The position numbers and the translations under genes are program-made. A stretch of DNA of 64,000 bases from Amoebophrya sp. A120. Its lineage: Eukaryota > Sar > Dinophyceae > Syndiniales > Amoebophryaceae. Position 1 is the stretch's first letter. Each line of letters starts with the position of its first letter. Where the stretch lies: positions 1,326,392-1,390,391 of the forward strand of contig CAJINV010000013.1 in assembly GCA_905178155.1 (NCBI GenBank). Direction: 5' to 3'. This document shows positions 45,001 to 55,691 of the stretch, piece by piece. The notes under the pieces were generated by a model, which saw nothing but the letters and a program-made list of their open reading frames with translations, was not told where the DNA came from and did no database searches.

Positions 45001-46655
45001 GGATCTGCGTCAGCACCAGAACGGGGAACAGGACGGCGGTGCTGCGATCGACTGCGTCCATCCCGACGCGTGCTTTTTGCACTGGAAAACTGAAACGGTC
45101 GTGCATGCCATGGACGGCTGGAAGGACCTGTACCTGTCGAAGAGCTCCGACTGCGTGGTGGGCCGAACGATCAAAAGCATCTGCCAGGAACAACTGCTAG
45201 CTTCTTGTTCCGATGAAGTTGGGTCGACCACGACGGCTGGGGGTTCCACTTCCTCTTCCTCGGGGATGGAGCAATCTGCGTGTGAACAACGACCTTCCGC
45301 ACCAGCACGCCCGTCGAAGCGCCTGCGCCGTTTCCGGCCCCGGAACGAGCGGCTGCACCGCATTCACACGGAGCCGCCGAGTCCGCTCATTTGGAAGAGC
45401 CGCAAGTTTTGCGACGGGCGGTCTAAGCCTCGTACGAAGACAGCGCGGCGCAGTGCGCTGCACTGGAACGACCCCGAGTTCGTTTCAACGCGGTTTCGGG
45501 AGGAAGCCGCGATCACCGCCCAAGCCACCGCCCGGTTCGACAGCCAAAACATCCGAATGCCGCTCCTGAGGGGCGCCAGTAGCGTGGTTCCCCGCGCTAT
45601 CGCCAGGAAAAACTGTTTCAGTCTCAACTTTGCAGGATCAGCAATACAAGTTTGATCAGCATGACACGGAAAACCCGTGATGCGTAAGACACAAGAGCAA
45701 GCTCATAGGAAAGACGACTTTCTTGCATCTCGAGCATGAAAAAAACTTCCTGAAGGAACTTGCGCATTACAAGTTGAGACTGAGACAGTTTTTTCTCACG
45801 ATGCGCGACCGTGGAACAAGTCCCGCTTCGTCGCCAGCAACTGCTGCAGGACAACCAAGAAGTAGGACAACTACCGGTGATGATCCGGAAATACCGCAGC
45901 GTCATCTCTGTAGTATCGACGTGGCTATTGTTCCCGTCGCGTGCGGGGCGAGGACGGGAGAGGAGCCCATCTATCCTGTGTAACAAGGTCCCCACCTCGC
46001 CTTTGTCATGCAAAACTGCAAGCCTAATCCTAAACGCTAAAATGTTTCTAACGCGCAGGAACCCCACGGGGAGCATTTCCTCACGTTATCTGGATTCTGG
46101 AAGCTCTTCAACATGAGAAACAGGATGAGAGGAGCCATCGATGTTCTTGATACGGCTCCACTAGCCAAACCGGTCATGCCCAAATTCGTGCAGTCTGTTT
46201 GTACGAGCTGTCATGCGCAACACGACACAGAGCTTGTTGGTTTGTGCAGCAAAATGCCCATCTTGAATTTAACGCGGAGACGTTTTTACAGAGGATACAG
46301 TCCTGGTTTGCCTCATCCCGCTGCGGAATACCATCACGAGGGACGCGATCGTCCGTACCGCAGGCACTACGTCTATGCAAGAAAAAAACTTTCATGTATG
46401 CGCAGGATTCAACACACCTAGACTTGCCATCCTAGCTAGCCATGAAGTCCTCTTTTCAGATGTGTATGCACGTGCTACTGCTCGGTTTGCATGACAGGCT
46501 CTCTCTTGCATGCAGAGCAAATTTATCATGCTGTCACTCCGAAATGCCCACTGGGTACGCGTATAGTAGCACCGTTTTTTTCTTGGATAAGGTCGGTGGA
46601 AGAACTGCTTCACCAGTTCGCGGACCAGCAGGGAACCGCCACCAGGGCCTTTTGA
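42086..46655 (+). CDS. Orphan protein with eight introner introns
   Basis: Exons: 42086-42175, 42727-43024, 43235-43462, 43789-43814, 44092-44486, 44731-45597, 45809-45971, 46303-46373 and 46595-46655. The total of 2,199 nt gives 732 residues, and every junction keeps frame. Start MSPGAGFYSRIIVQL. No known domain is recognised. Folded-looking stretches include PQPYIFRIRASPMGEWVEQDD, KPTQVAFPLFCFSDKFLKQKP and ILRWRRFTVDPEEKNDELRW, separated by acidic (DTDSDSEPP) and Ser/Pro-rich linkers. A basic stretch (PSKRLRRFRPRNERLHR) lies near residue 470. The C-terminus is ...AGTTSVEELLHQFADQQGTATRAF. All eight introns are inverted-repeat elements of six families. Exon 4 is only 26 nt. Gene and exon order are well supported; function is unknown, and exact junctions may shift within the duplications. 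Confidence 0.72.
42176..42721. mobile_element. Introner, family A, enlarged by a nested element (intron 1)
   Basis: Left TATGCAGTGCAAGTAAAAAG then TCTGGATCGGGA; right TCCAGACCAAGACATATTTG then CAATGCACA. Flanks CGTTG (42171-42175) and CGCTG (42722-42726) match at 4 of 5. Spacing of 551 is about twice the family norm because another inverted-repeat unit sits inside. Removal joins APPL-QLSAG in frame. Confidence 0.82.
42348..42570. mobile_element. Inverted-repeat element nested inside a family A introner
   Basis: The left arm is CTAGGTCCTCAGGGGAACTT, then CGACCCACCCAGCCGGGTGGGCC, ending near GATCCCCTGCCCAAAAAATT. The right arm is its inverted copy, from TTTTTTGGGCAGCAGGGGAC to AAGTTCCCCGGAGGACCTAG. 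Each arm contains the self-complementary core CCCACCCAGCCGGGTGGG. Outer flanks (CAAATTGTCCGACTAG, CAATTTGTG) are also inverted, so the true ends may lie a little outside. Confidence 0.85.
43025..43229. mobile_element. Introner, family A, short (intron 2)
   Basis: Left TATGTGTTGCAAATATGTCT; right inverted AGACATATTTGCAATGCATA. Flanks GCCGG and GCAGG match at 4 of 5, spacing 210. This junction can be read as GT-AG (GTATGT...AGCAG). Removal joins RQP-EGERD in frame. Confidence 0.88.
43463..43783. mobile_element. Introner, family B (intron 3)
   Basis: Left TATCGTAAAGAAAAATCCCC; right GGGGATTTTTCCTTTCGATA. Exact duplication CAAGG at 43458-43462 and 43784-43788, spacing 326. It can be read as GT-AG (GTATCG...ACAAG). 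Removal joins AVDK-GKEVY in frame. Confidence 0.93.
43815..44086. mobile_element. Introner, family E (intron 4)
   Basis: Left TATGGAGGGAAAGTGCGTGA continues to GCTGCTAGCTCTAGAAGAAAA; right TTTTCTCAGGGCTAGCATCA continues to CATTTTCCCGCTATA. The flanks are CACAC and CACCA (imperfect), spacing 277. Removal keeps TLPH-EGADTD in frame. Confidence 0.82.
44487..44725. mobile_element. Introner, family G (intron 5)
   Basis: Left TATGGGAGTGCAGAACCTCC; right GGGAGTTGTGCAATCTCATA. Exact duplication CGAGA at 44482-44486 and 44726-44730, spacing 244. Removal joins STRGR-EPSTTQ in frame. There is no GT at the left edge. Confidence 0.9.
45598..45803. mobile_element. Introner, family H (intron 6)
   Basis: Left TATCGCCAGGAAAAACTGTT then TCAGTCTCAACTT; right AAGTTGAGACTGAGACAGTT then TTTTCTCACGATG. 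Flanks CGCGC and CGCGA match at 4 of 5, spacing 211. A competing GCGC pairing (spacing 209) would put the next exon in another open frame. Confidence 0.85.
45972..46297. mobile_element. Introner, family D (intron 7)
   Basis: Left TATCCTGTGTAACAAGGTCC then CCACCTCGCCTTTGTCATGC; right inverted GGAGACGTTTTTACAGAGGATA. It is related to the element at 31908-32186. Flanks CCATC and CAGTC are degraded, spacing 331. Removal gives GEEPI-LVCLIPLRN in frame. A GT-AG alternative (CT-GTGTAA...ACAG) changes the frame. Confidence 0.8.
46374..46589. mobile_element. Introner, family I (intron 8)
   Basis: Left TATGCAAGAAAAAAACTTTC; right inverted ACCGTTTTTTTCTTGGATA. Flanks ACGTC and AGGTC match at 4 of 5, spacing 221. 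Removal joins AGTTS-VEELLHQ in frame. Confidence 0.82.
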
Positions 46656-49304
46656 GGTTGCGTCACCACGTTATTTGGGGGATCATTTGTAGTTCGTGTC
46701 AAAAGAGGTTTTTTTTTTCCGAAAAGTGTGCGATTTATGTGTTCTTTTATTTGTTCTTTATTACCGTCTGATGAAAACATAAAGATAATTAAACTACTTG
46801 CATAAACAAGAGTGAGCACGAAGACTGTCTTTAGGAGGTGAACTCAGCTCCTTTTTTTTTTGCGAAAAACATGTTTTAGATGTTGGTTTTGTACAAGTTC
46901 TTCGCTCGTATTTTTGCAACCTTTTTGCATATCCATTGTTGGAGGCACGTAGCGTCGATTCTTGCAGAGATTCGTTTTTTTGGGTGCCGCAACATGCACC
47001 CTTTGGAAGGCTTACGACTCAGGGGACACTATTATTTTTCTCTTCGTAACAAGAATACAGCTGTAGCGCATGATCATGAAGATCTTGCTGCCCATGTTGT
47101 GCCAGTCTAGGGCTCTTATTTGTAGGACTGCAGCAGATTATGTCAGCCCCAGGTTAGACTTAGAACACAGAATTACAGGAAACGGGAATATTAATATTAA
47201 AATGCGCGACCGTTTCTAGGACTTAAGTAGGCTTCCATCAAAGCAACTCCACAACGATCACTGCACCGGATAGGAGGATTGTCGAGTAAATTGATTTTAA
47301 GTTTGAAGGCCATGAAGCAGGCAACGATATGCAGATTTGGTGCTGGGTCGTCGGCACCATACAGAGCAAGTGCTAGTACTTATACGTGATGATGAAAATA
47401 GGAATACAATATCGCAGCTTCGAGTGGTTGACCTGTAGCTCCTAGCTTGTGATATTTATGTCGACTTCGAGTATGCCTCGGTGTCCAGAAGATAGAAGAT
47501 GGCTAAGCAAGCACATCGCCGCAGGAGCACCTGTTGCGGAGAAAGTGTCTTGAGCAGAAAGATTCGTTAAGTTGGAGTTGCTATCAAAACCTCTTTTGTC
47601 CTATCGGGCTCCGTGTCGAAACATCATCACGATGTCGCATGAGGCCATTGATTAGCGTGAATCTAGGCGAGATTTTGTTTTTGTGAAGTTGCTAACTTTC
47701 AACACGATTTTTACGATCGAATCCTCAGAGGGATGCTCCCTACCTCTGGATTCTTGCGATTAGCAAGGTTGCGAAACTCGTAATTGTTGGTATAATATCC
47801 GTGCTTCCCTGCTCACCTTTGATATCTAGATCGCGAGAAGCGGCGCACGGAACATATGCTAGCATTTGCGGTATTGCAAATTATATGACGAATATTCGAG
47901 TACGAGTTTTATCTGTATCTGATAGCTGCAATAATGCTAGATTGATGTTGACGTTGATAAAATGATTTGAGGAGCGTGCAAGGAGTGAAACGAATACCGA
48001 AGCAAAATTAGTAGAATCGAGGATAGGAACTGCATGCGGATCAAATTCAGAATAAGTAGAAACGGCGTAGTAGCTGCTGGCGGGGGCGACACTTGCTGCT
48101 ACCGAAGAAACTACGCTTGCGTTGCTGCTATCGAAGAATACGAAATGCGACTGCATCTTCCGAAAAAATGCAAGAGAATACAGAAAACTCACAATTTCGA
48201 AGCCACCCGCGTGTTGGCATGAAGATGATGAGGAAATTATATATAGTGAATCGCGGCGCAATAGAAAATAGAAATGACGAAGCAGTAGAGAATTCGAGCG
48301 CGAGCAAACTAGCAACAGCTACTTCTGCTGAAAAGTAGGGAGACGCTGATTCATAGCAAGAAAGAAAGTGAACGTGAAGCCGAAAAACAAAAAGTATGAA
48401 ATAACCCGGGATGAAAATGGGTAAGATTATACTCGACGAAAATGTCCGAACGTTTTTTCATGGGCAGAGGAAGTGAATGTTGATACATACGAAGAATTTG
48501 TTCCGGCTGCAGGTAGAGGAGAAGAGTGATGGAGTGTGACGAGTGAGCAACGACGAGAGACGAGAAAGCAACAGGTGCCAGTAACAAGGCGAAGCACAAC
48601 AAGTAATCGCTTCGATTCGGACTTCTAAGCATGAGGAAATTTTATTTTTAACACACGCGCTAGGTACTGCTCGTTAGAAATAAAATACCACCTAAAAGTT
48701 GGTTTTTCCCGTGGAAGAGAACTCGCGTTCGTGAGCAGTGAAGGTACATCAACGAATTACAAAGAGTCGGACGAGAGTTCGTTCTTGCTGAGAGAAGAGA
48801 TTTCGTGGTCGATTGTTTCCTGCTTTCCCCCAAACGTTTACATGTGAACTCCTCGTCATATAAGTTAGTCCTTCTTCCACGATTGATGCAATAGCAATTT
48901 CAACATCTTCTACACAGGCCGCGGGACGACCAGTTTTTTGAGTTTCATCTTATGTTGCGGAAAAAAAAACCGAATATTGTGACGTATCAGAGGCGACGAG
49001 AAAATGACAAAAGTTAACATGCGGCCCATTGTGGAAGGATGATCTCAGTTGGAGAATGAAAGAGATCACCTTCTGGTATAAAAGGACAGCGTCTTTTTCT
49101 TCTTTCTGTGCTGTGAGTGTGCAACCACTTCATCTACGTAGAAGTGCCACCTGCGGTGTGCTAAGTCCTCTGCCGCTGCGAGAGCCGGAAAATAGAGAGC
49201 CACTCTGTCCGTGGAATCAATCAAGAAGACCATTTCATCCGTCGAAGAGGAGGATAACGCGTTGAAATAAAGGGTCTACTTTTCGCTGGAGAAACTGCGT
49301 CAAT
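46656..49304. other. Intergenic region
   Basis: About 2.6 kb, AT-rich. Minus-strand open frames at 47881-48315 and 48351-48632 have Ser- and Leu-rich composition without a domain, and lie opposite to the direction of all supported genes. No gene is supported. Confidence 0.45.
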
Positions 49305-52300
49305 ATGGCGCTGGTGGCGGTGAGCAAGCACCCTGCGGCGCACACGGAAAATTTCCGGTCCACCAATGTGCGTTTTTTGCAGGAACAGAACAAGCAGGCC
49401 TTGTCGGCCTTGCAAAAGGTTGAAGAAGAGAGAAATGAGGTATAGTACACGACTTTTTGCAACTCCTTTCAGTGGTCTTGACTGTCGGCAGTTCTCGTTG
49501 CACTGAGTTTGTTACTAGTACCATTCCTACTGACAATACAGCATCGGAGACACGACCTTTTTCGATATTTTGCACACGTCGTCTATAATAACATCAAGCA
49601 GACCACCGAGCTACTACAAGTTGACCGAAATAATAAATTTTTTTATTTCACCTTTCTCAGGCTTTCGCGGTCATTAAGGAATGGGAGGCCAAGCAGTCGA
49701 AGCTCGAGGGCGAATATGACGACCTGCAGTATCAGCTCGAGGACCTGGAGCAGAGTAACATCAAGTCCCGCGCGGGCCTGCAACAAAAGGATGAGCACGT
49801 GCGCGTGCTGTCGGAGCAGAACCGGCAGCTGCTCACCATGCTGGAAACGGAAGAGGCGAAGGCAAAAAGCAAACAGGAGGAAGTCGTGGTGGCCATTGAT
49901 CTCAACAAAAGTCTAAAAGAACTGCAGGTACTTTGAAAATATGATTTTTGTGATGCTGAAAGGAAAATGATTTATTCCCCGTTCGTTTTCTACACCTAGT
50001 TTTGGAAGGCAAAGTGCCAACTTCTTCAAAATGTTTGAAGTACTCGTCTGCACCATCTCCGTTTTTAATAAAGTTAATGCGTGTTATGAAGTGCATTTGG
50101 CATATACCACAATTACATGATACCACTCGACGAAAATAATTATATCAGGTGAAGTTCGAGAAGATGAAGGCGAGCGGAGATGCCCAGCTGCTGGCCGTTA
50201 CCACTGAGGTGGTGAAGCTACAGGAGGAGGCCAAGAATGCGCGCAACGAAACCGAACAGCTGCAGACGGCGGCGCGGAATTTCACCGCGCAGGCCAAGCG
50301 GGACATCGAGGAACTGGAGGAGCGGCTGCAGGAGGCCAAGAAGCAGAACGTGCTGCACCTGCAGCAGATCCAGCACAACGAGGTGAACGAGCACCGGTTG
50401 CTGGAGAAAATCAACTCCTGGAAGTTGCAGATCGAGGAACTCGGGGTGCAGAAAAAGGCCATCAAGATCCAGCTGGACGGGGACCTCATGGCCCGCGGGA
50501 GTTGGACCAAGAGCAAGATGGACATTTTGAAGCGCACCGAGATGCTGGAAGAAACCGCGGGCGAGCTGCGGGCGGCGATCGTGGCCGCGGAGCAAACCAA
50601 CAGCAACATGACGGAGGAGAATCGCAAGGGGGCGGAAAACTTCCGGGAGATGGGGGACAAGGTGTACTCGCTCATGGACCAGCTGCGCATGAACCAGGTA
50701 AACTTGAAAAAAGAGGAATCCACGGCGAAGGACCGGGAAAAGAAGATCGTGCAGCTGGAGAAACAGTATTTATTAGTTGGGGCTACTAAAGGCGATATTT
50801 TTTGTTCTCCTACTATGAGCTGTAGAAGTTGATGTTGTAGTGCGGTCGTTTCTTGATACGTCGGCGATGATCGGAAAGATGAGTAAAACTTTTGTACAAG
50901 AGCATCAAATACTTCTTTTTACGCATGCAGTTCCCGTTCCGTACGTGATCATGCGGAACATCAAGCGAAGCGAATGAATTTTCCAAACAGGTACCAGCTG
51001 CTGCAGCAAAAGCTTTCGCTGGAGGTGGAGGCCAAGCAGCAAGCCGAGCAGGAGTCCCGGTCTTCGGCGCAGATGCAGGCACTGCTAGGGAAAAAGAACA
51101 AGAAGCTCGAGGAAGGTTTGCAGCTGGCGCTGCGCGGGCAGGAAAAGGCGGAAAAGAAGCAACAGGAACTGGCGGACAAGGGGAACGCGCTGCAGACGCA
51201 GAACGCTTACTTGGCGGCCCGCGTCGACGGGCAGGAGGAGGATAAGATGGCTCTGAAGGCGGAAATACGGAAGCAGGCCGAGGACGGGAAGCAGTGCCAG
51301 CTCACCTACCAGTCGTTGCAAACCCAAAAAACTGAAAAAGAGGACGAGCACAACGCGCTAGAGGCGGAAAAAGCAGCGATAACAGCGGAGTTGGACTACA
51401 TACGAAGAGAGGACATGTTGGACGAAACAGGGAGAACAAAGGTGAGTACTTAGTTTTATAGTCTATAGACAGATAAGGACTTGACTCAAAAGCTGTAGAG
51501 GAGAGTTGCGAAACCCTTAAACAGGGTCTAAAGTTGCGGCTCAACCTGCAGCAAACCTGGAGCAAACCCCTAGGGCTTTTAGAAGTGGCGCAGTTTTCTA
51601 CTCGCGAATGCGCACGCTATTCGACCCAAAAGATGGAGGTCGACCCGTAGGGAACAAGCAAAAATCGCGAAAAGTGCGACATTTTGGAAGCGCTGAACCT
51701 GCATGCTATTACGACAAAACCTGGAGCTTTTCTGGGGCTCGAGCTCTAGAGCTTTTCATGTATTTGCGCTCTTATTTTTCGAAAGCGCGTGCTGCTGTGG
51801 AAATATTTGTATTTCCGACAAATTCTACGACTTGAGCTGTAGGGGTTCAGCGCGATGAGCGACAAAGAAACCCCTGGGCGCTGCAAAAATAGCCCGAGCC
51901 CTACACGCAGCGACAACCCCCGCGCTCAGAAGAGAGCCCCTTGTCGCCTTCAATATGCAAGTGCCCCTCGCCCAGTGTTGTGCGCCCTGCTGCTGGTGGC
52001 GGCAGCCCTTGCCCCTGCGTGCGGGCGCCTGCCACGTCGCCCTGGCAGCATTTCTCGCTCTTTGCGTTAGGTCCTGCCCCTCGCAGTAACTCTTGTCCCT
52101 CGCAGTAGCTCTTGCCCCTCGCAGTAAGTCTTGCCCCTGCGCATACGCCTTGCCCCTGATAGGACTTCTTGCCCTTTGTAATACTAGCACCCCTTGCCCC
52201 TCGCAGAACATCTCGCCCCTGCAGGCACATCTTGCCCCTGATAGGATGTCTTGTCCCTTGTAGTACTAGTGCCCCTTGCCCCTCGAAGTACATCTCGCCC

Positions 52301-54299
52301 CTGCAGGCGCATTTTGCCCCTGATAGGACTTCTTGTCCCTTGTAGTACTAGTGCCCCTCGCCCCTCACAGTACATCTCGCCCCTGCAGGCACATCTATCT
52401 TGCCCCTGCAGGCACATCTATAGTTGGACTACATACGAAGAGAGGACATGCTGGACGAAACAGGGAGAACAAAGGTGAGTATTTATTTTACACTGAAGCT
52501 GGTTGAACTTGTTTTCCTTCATGATATGAACGAATGAAATGCGCGTCGATTCTTTTCATTTTTCATGGTGTTGTTTTATCAGCATGGTCATAAGAATTTA
52601 GATTGGTTTTACTTTCCCTATCAAAACAGCCTGTGCTCATCGAGTCCAACGACAGCAAGCTGGTGGAGCGATTGCAAATAAACGAGTTCCTATACTCCGC
52701 GCAGCAGGCCAGAAACCCAGTGCCCATGATCATCGAAAAGGTACTCCTGGTCGCGGCTATTCTGATGTGTTTTTGCGAATGGTGACGGTCAATAAAAAGA
52801 AAAAATCAACATCTTCTTGATGTGGTAAATCAATAGACAAGAAGATACATAGTATATCCCATCAGGAATGTTGATTAGATGACTACAATCAACCAAGGTT
52901 TCGCACGTTCTTGAGCTGCTCCACACGGCGCAAACCCAGTCAGACCAATACCTGCTCGACCTGCAGAAATCGAACTCCTTGCTGCAAGCGCTGCGACAGA
53001 AGAACCTCACTTTGTATGAAAAGTCGCAGGCGTGCGAGAGCTGGAAGCTGCGTGCGCTGATGAAGATTGTGGCCAACGCGTTCCAGTCGCGTGAAAGCTA
53101 CAGTGGCATGCACACCTCGGACACCTGCAATCTGTTTCTGGACGGGCTGCAGTACACGACGAAGGAGCTCGAGCAGCTGAAGGAGCTGGTGATTTCCTAC
53201 GACAGGCAGGACAAAGTGCACCAGCTGCACCTGCAGGACAACGGTTTGACCGACGACGCGTTGGGCATACTCCAGGACTTGCTCTCCACCATGCCCTACC
53301 TAAAAATTCTGGACGTGAGGAAAAACAAGTTGACCGACATCGGACTGCAGTCCTTAAGGGTGTGGCTCTCGAACCAACCAGGTACTTAACAAGCAAGCAG
53401 AATTTAAGTAAGTAAGTACTTAAGGATTGATTACAAAATTATGTAAGGAAATCATACATTAAGTGGGCTGCACTAGGAGCAGTAGCTTGTTTTTTATGTT
53501 CGCACCATCTGCTTCTGTACGAACCAGACTTTTGCCTGCATCTGCAAATGTAGTGCCACATCGATCTCCTTACTATCACTAATATTGCACGTTCTGGAAC
53601 TAAACTTCTACTCCCAGGTATAACCGATGTGACCCGCGACTTGCAAGAAATTCGGGCGCGCAGTGGGAACCAGATTCGGTTACGCGTCCTTGTGGAGGAG
53701 CAGGGCGAGCTACGAGAGTGCACAACTCCACGTGCTCTCACGGATTTTTCATGCAAAATGTCCGAAAATCCTTTCATGGCAGCTTTTTGGCCATAGTTGA
53801 AGTTGTATGACAAGTTGATGTTCTGGAAGCCCAAACTTCTCTACAATCTCTACGTCGATCATTTGTCATGTAAAGGATCCACGATGTTGCTCTCGGTGCA
53901 GGTTATTTCTGTTGCTCTGCGTTGCAAATGAAGGTGAGCGAAAGTTGTGCACTCTCATACGAGCAGCATCACGAGCCGTTGCCGGTTTCCTTTTCTTCGT
54001 CCAACCAGAGGACCGATATGGCGTCTGTGCAGGCCGACGATTTTCTGGCCAGCGCCGCCGGTGTCACCGCGGAGAAGGGACCGTTGTCCAGCTACATCGA
54101 CGTGCAACATGCGAACCCGGCGGCCGGGGCGGCGAACGGCGGGGCCGCGGCCGGCGGCGAGAGTCTAGACCCGCAGTACGGCGGGGTGCCAGTCGGTTTG
54201 GGTGGGGCGGGTGACACGATGGGCCGTTTGGGGGAAAAAACCGGACTGCCGGCTGTGAAGGCAAAGGCCGGGGCCGGACCCAAGGCAGGCAGGCGGTGA
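49305..54299 (+). CDS. Coiled-coil protein with C-terminal leucine-rich repeats
   Basis: Eight exons: 49305-49439, 49661-49927, 50149-50765, 50991-51441, 52630-52740, 52898-53381, 53618-53710 and 53965-54299 (830 residues). Six introns are GT-AG with matching phase; the last is a family G introner. Residues ~25-600 are heptad-rich coiled coil (EEAKNARNETEQLQTAARNF, LQQIQHNEVNEHRLLEKI and similar). Residues ~630-700 carry ribonuclease-inhibitor-type LRRs (VHQLHLQDNGLTDDALGILQ, LKILDVRKNKLTDIGLQSL). The C-terminal ~80 residues are Gly/Ala-rich and basic at the end (AGAGPKAGRR). This architecture suggests a cytoskeletal or flagellar scaffold; no named family is claimed. The exon 4 tail is duplicated inside the next intron (52424-52474) as a possible optional 17-residue exon, which would give 847 residues. 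Confidence 0.85.
52060..52420. repeat. Intronic minisatellite, ~20-bp and ~82-bp units
   Basis: Several short units of the form CTTGCCCCTCGCAGTAACT are followed by about three larger units of ~82 bp. The larger units run CTTGCCCCTGATAGGACTTC, then TTGTAGTACTAGTGCCCC, then CAGTACATCTCGCCCCTGCA and GGCACAT. The short motif GCCCCT recurs throughout, and the array ends directly at the duplicated exon tail. Confidence 0.9.
52424..52474 (+). other. Duplicate of exon 4 tail, possible optional 51-nt exon
   Basis: Fifty-one bases (TTGGACTAC...AGAACAAAG) repeat 51391-51441 with one difference, and the GTGAGTA donor is copied too. A TATAG acceptor-like end precedes it. At 51 nt and phase 0, inclusion would add 17 residues without changing the frame. 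Confidence 0.75.
53711..53959. mobile_element. Introner, family G (last intron of the LRR gene)
   Basis: Left TACGAGAGTGCACAACTCCA; right inverted form AAGTTGTGCACTCTCATA. Exact duplication CGAGC at 53706-53710 and 53960-53964, spacing 254. Removal joins EEQGE-QHHEPL in frame. Confidence 0.9.
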
Positions 54300-55691
54300 G
54301 TAGTGGAGGAAATGTTGAGATCTGTCCTGCCTTTTTGAATTCGGAAATCCGACGGTATCATAGAAAAAGAGTTCGATGGGTGGTTTGATTTCACCCACCG
54401 GATGATTTTTACTGTATCTCGTCAACCGAAGGACTTACGAATTAATTAGCCAAAGATGACACGTTATTTTTCAGATTGATGACGCAAGCGTAACGAGAAG
54501 AACAAGGCATTACGTTGTACTGAAAAGACAATGCGCTTGTTCTGTCTCAGATGACACGTTATTTTAGTTTCTCAGATTGATTGACATGGAGAAGGGTTGT
54601 TAGTTTACTACCCGGCTCACGAAGCAGCAGCTGTTAGCTGGCTTTGACGCTGCAGCAGGGCTCAGCAAATCTAACGACGGTAGTACAGCCAAATGCTATT
54701 GCTAACTAATATGCAGAATTGACGGAAAAAAGACTATCCTACGTCCCATACGCAAAATGATGTTTACAGTACGAAGCTGATCAAAATGAACGCAGAAATA
54801 ATTGCTAGTGCTAGGTCAGACCTGGCGCTCTTGCAACGTGGCTACTGGCCTAGGACGTCCACGCACCCCATGAGCTTTGCAAGCCGCCACGTCAGGACTG
54901 TGACCGCGACACTGAATTGAAAAATGTGCTTTTTTCTGCAATGGATGATGTAGTTGTGCAAAAGATGAAAATGCGTTTCTCCTGAACATGCTGTATCAAG
55001 TTTGAAAGTCAAATTTTCAGAATGCGTTTCTGAAAAAAAATAGTTTTGTATCAAAAAGACGCGTATACCGATAGCCTTTGTCGTTTTCGGACAAGGTGGA
55101 CCACAGCTTGTATGTGTTTCCTAGAACAAGTAAGTACAAGATTGTGTTTCTTTTCACTCGGATGAAAATCGATGCAATGTGAATTTTTGATGCAGGACTA
55201 GCAGCGGTCTCCGTTCTGCCACTCCTGCTTCGCACATTTGTTTTGAGAGGATCCGAAGCTTGAGCAAAGTCGATGCACCACCCGCCGGATCTCCTTTCGA
55301 CACGAAAAATGCAGCGCGCAATCAGCACCAAGCAGATCTTTTGATGGCAGCAGGAAGCAACTTGATGAATATCGATCATTTCATCTAGATCCGCCATAAT
55401 ATTTTGGTTGACCGTATTACTTAAACAAGGGCCATGGCAGCTGCATGACCTCAAATGTTCTGCAGAATCCAGGATCATCAAAATCCACAGATACTGATAT
55501 ATCCCCCTATCAACGCTTCGGTTGTTCTATGTTTTTTGACAGGCACTTCTTCCGCCCCACAGCATGATAGGACGTCGCAGATATTTTTGTACAAAGCGTT
55601 GATATAATGCCGCTTATCGATATGACGTTTCTCTTTCCAAGAAGAAAAGCGTAGAACCACTTGATTACAGCCACTACCACTACCTCAAATC
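54300..55691. other. Intergenic spacer
   Basis: About 1.4 kb. GATGACACGTTATTTT-like segments occur twice (near 54450 and 54550). No gene is supported. Confidence 0.45.

Larger units (their letters stand above)
51442..52629. other. Long intron with minisatellite and duplicated exon tail
   Basis: This GT-AG intron (GTGAGT...AACAG, 1,188 bp) is far longer than others in the gene. It contains GCCCCTCGCAGTA-type repeats and a copy of the last 51 nt of exon 4 plus its donor. It could be spliced as one intron, or as two around 52424-52474. Confidence 0.8.

Noticed and set aside
47881-48315. 144-codon minus-strand frame
   Set aside because: Ser/Leu-rich and opposite to all supported genes; no motif.
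52060-52420. Regular short repeats that could suggest a CRISPR array
   Set aside because: Units are contiguous and nested without unique spacers, and they lie inside a eukaryotic intron: a minisatellite.
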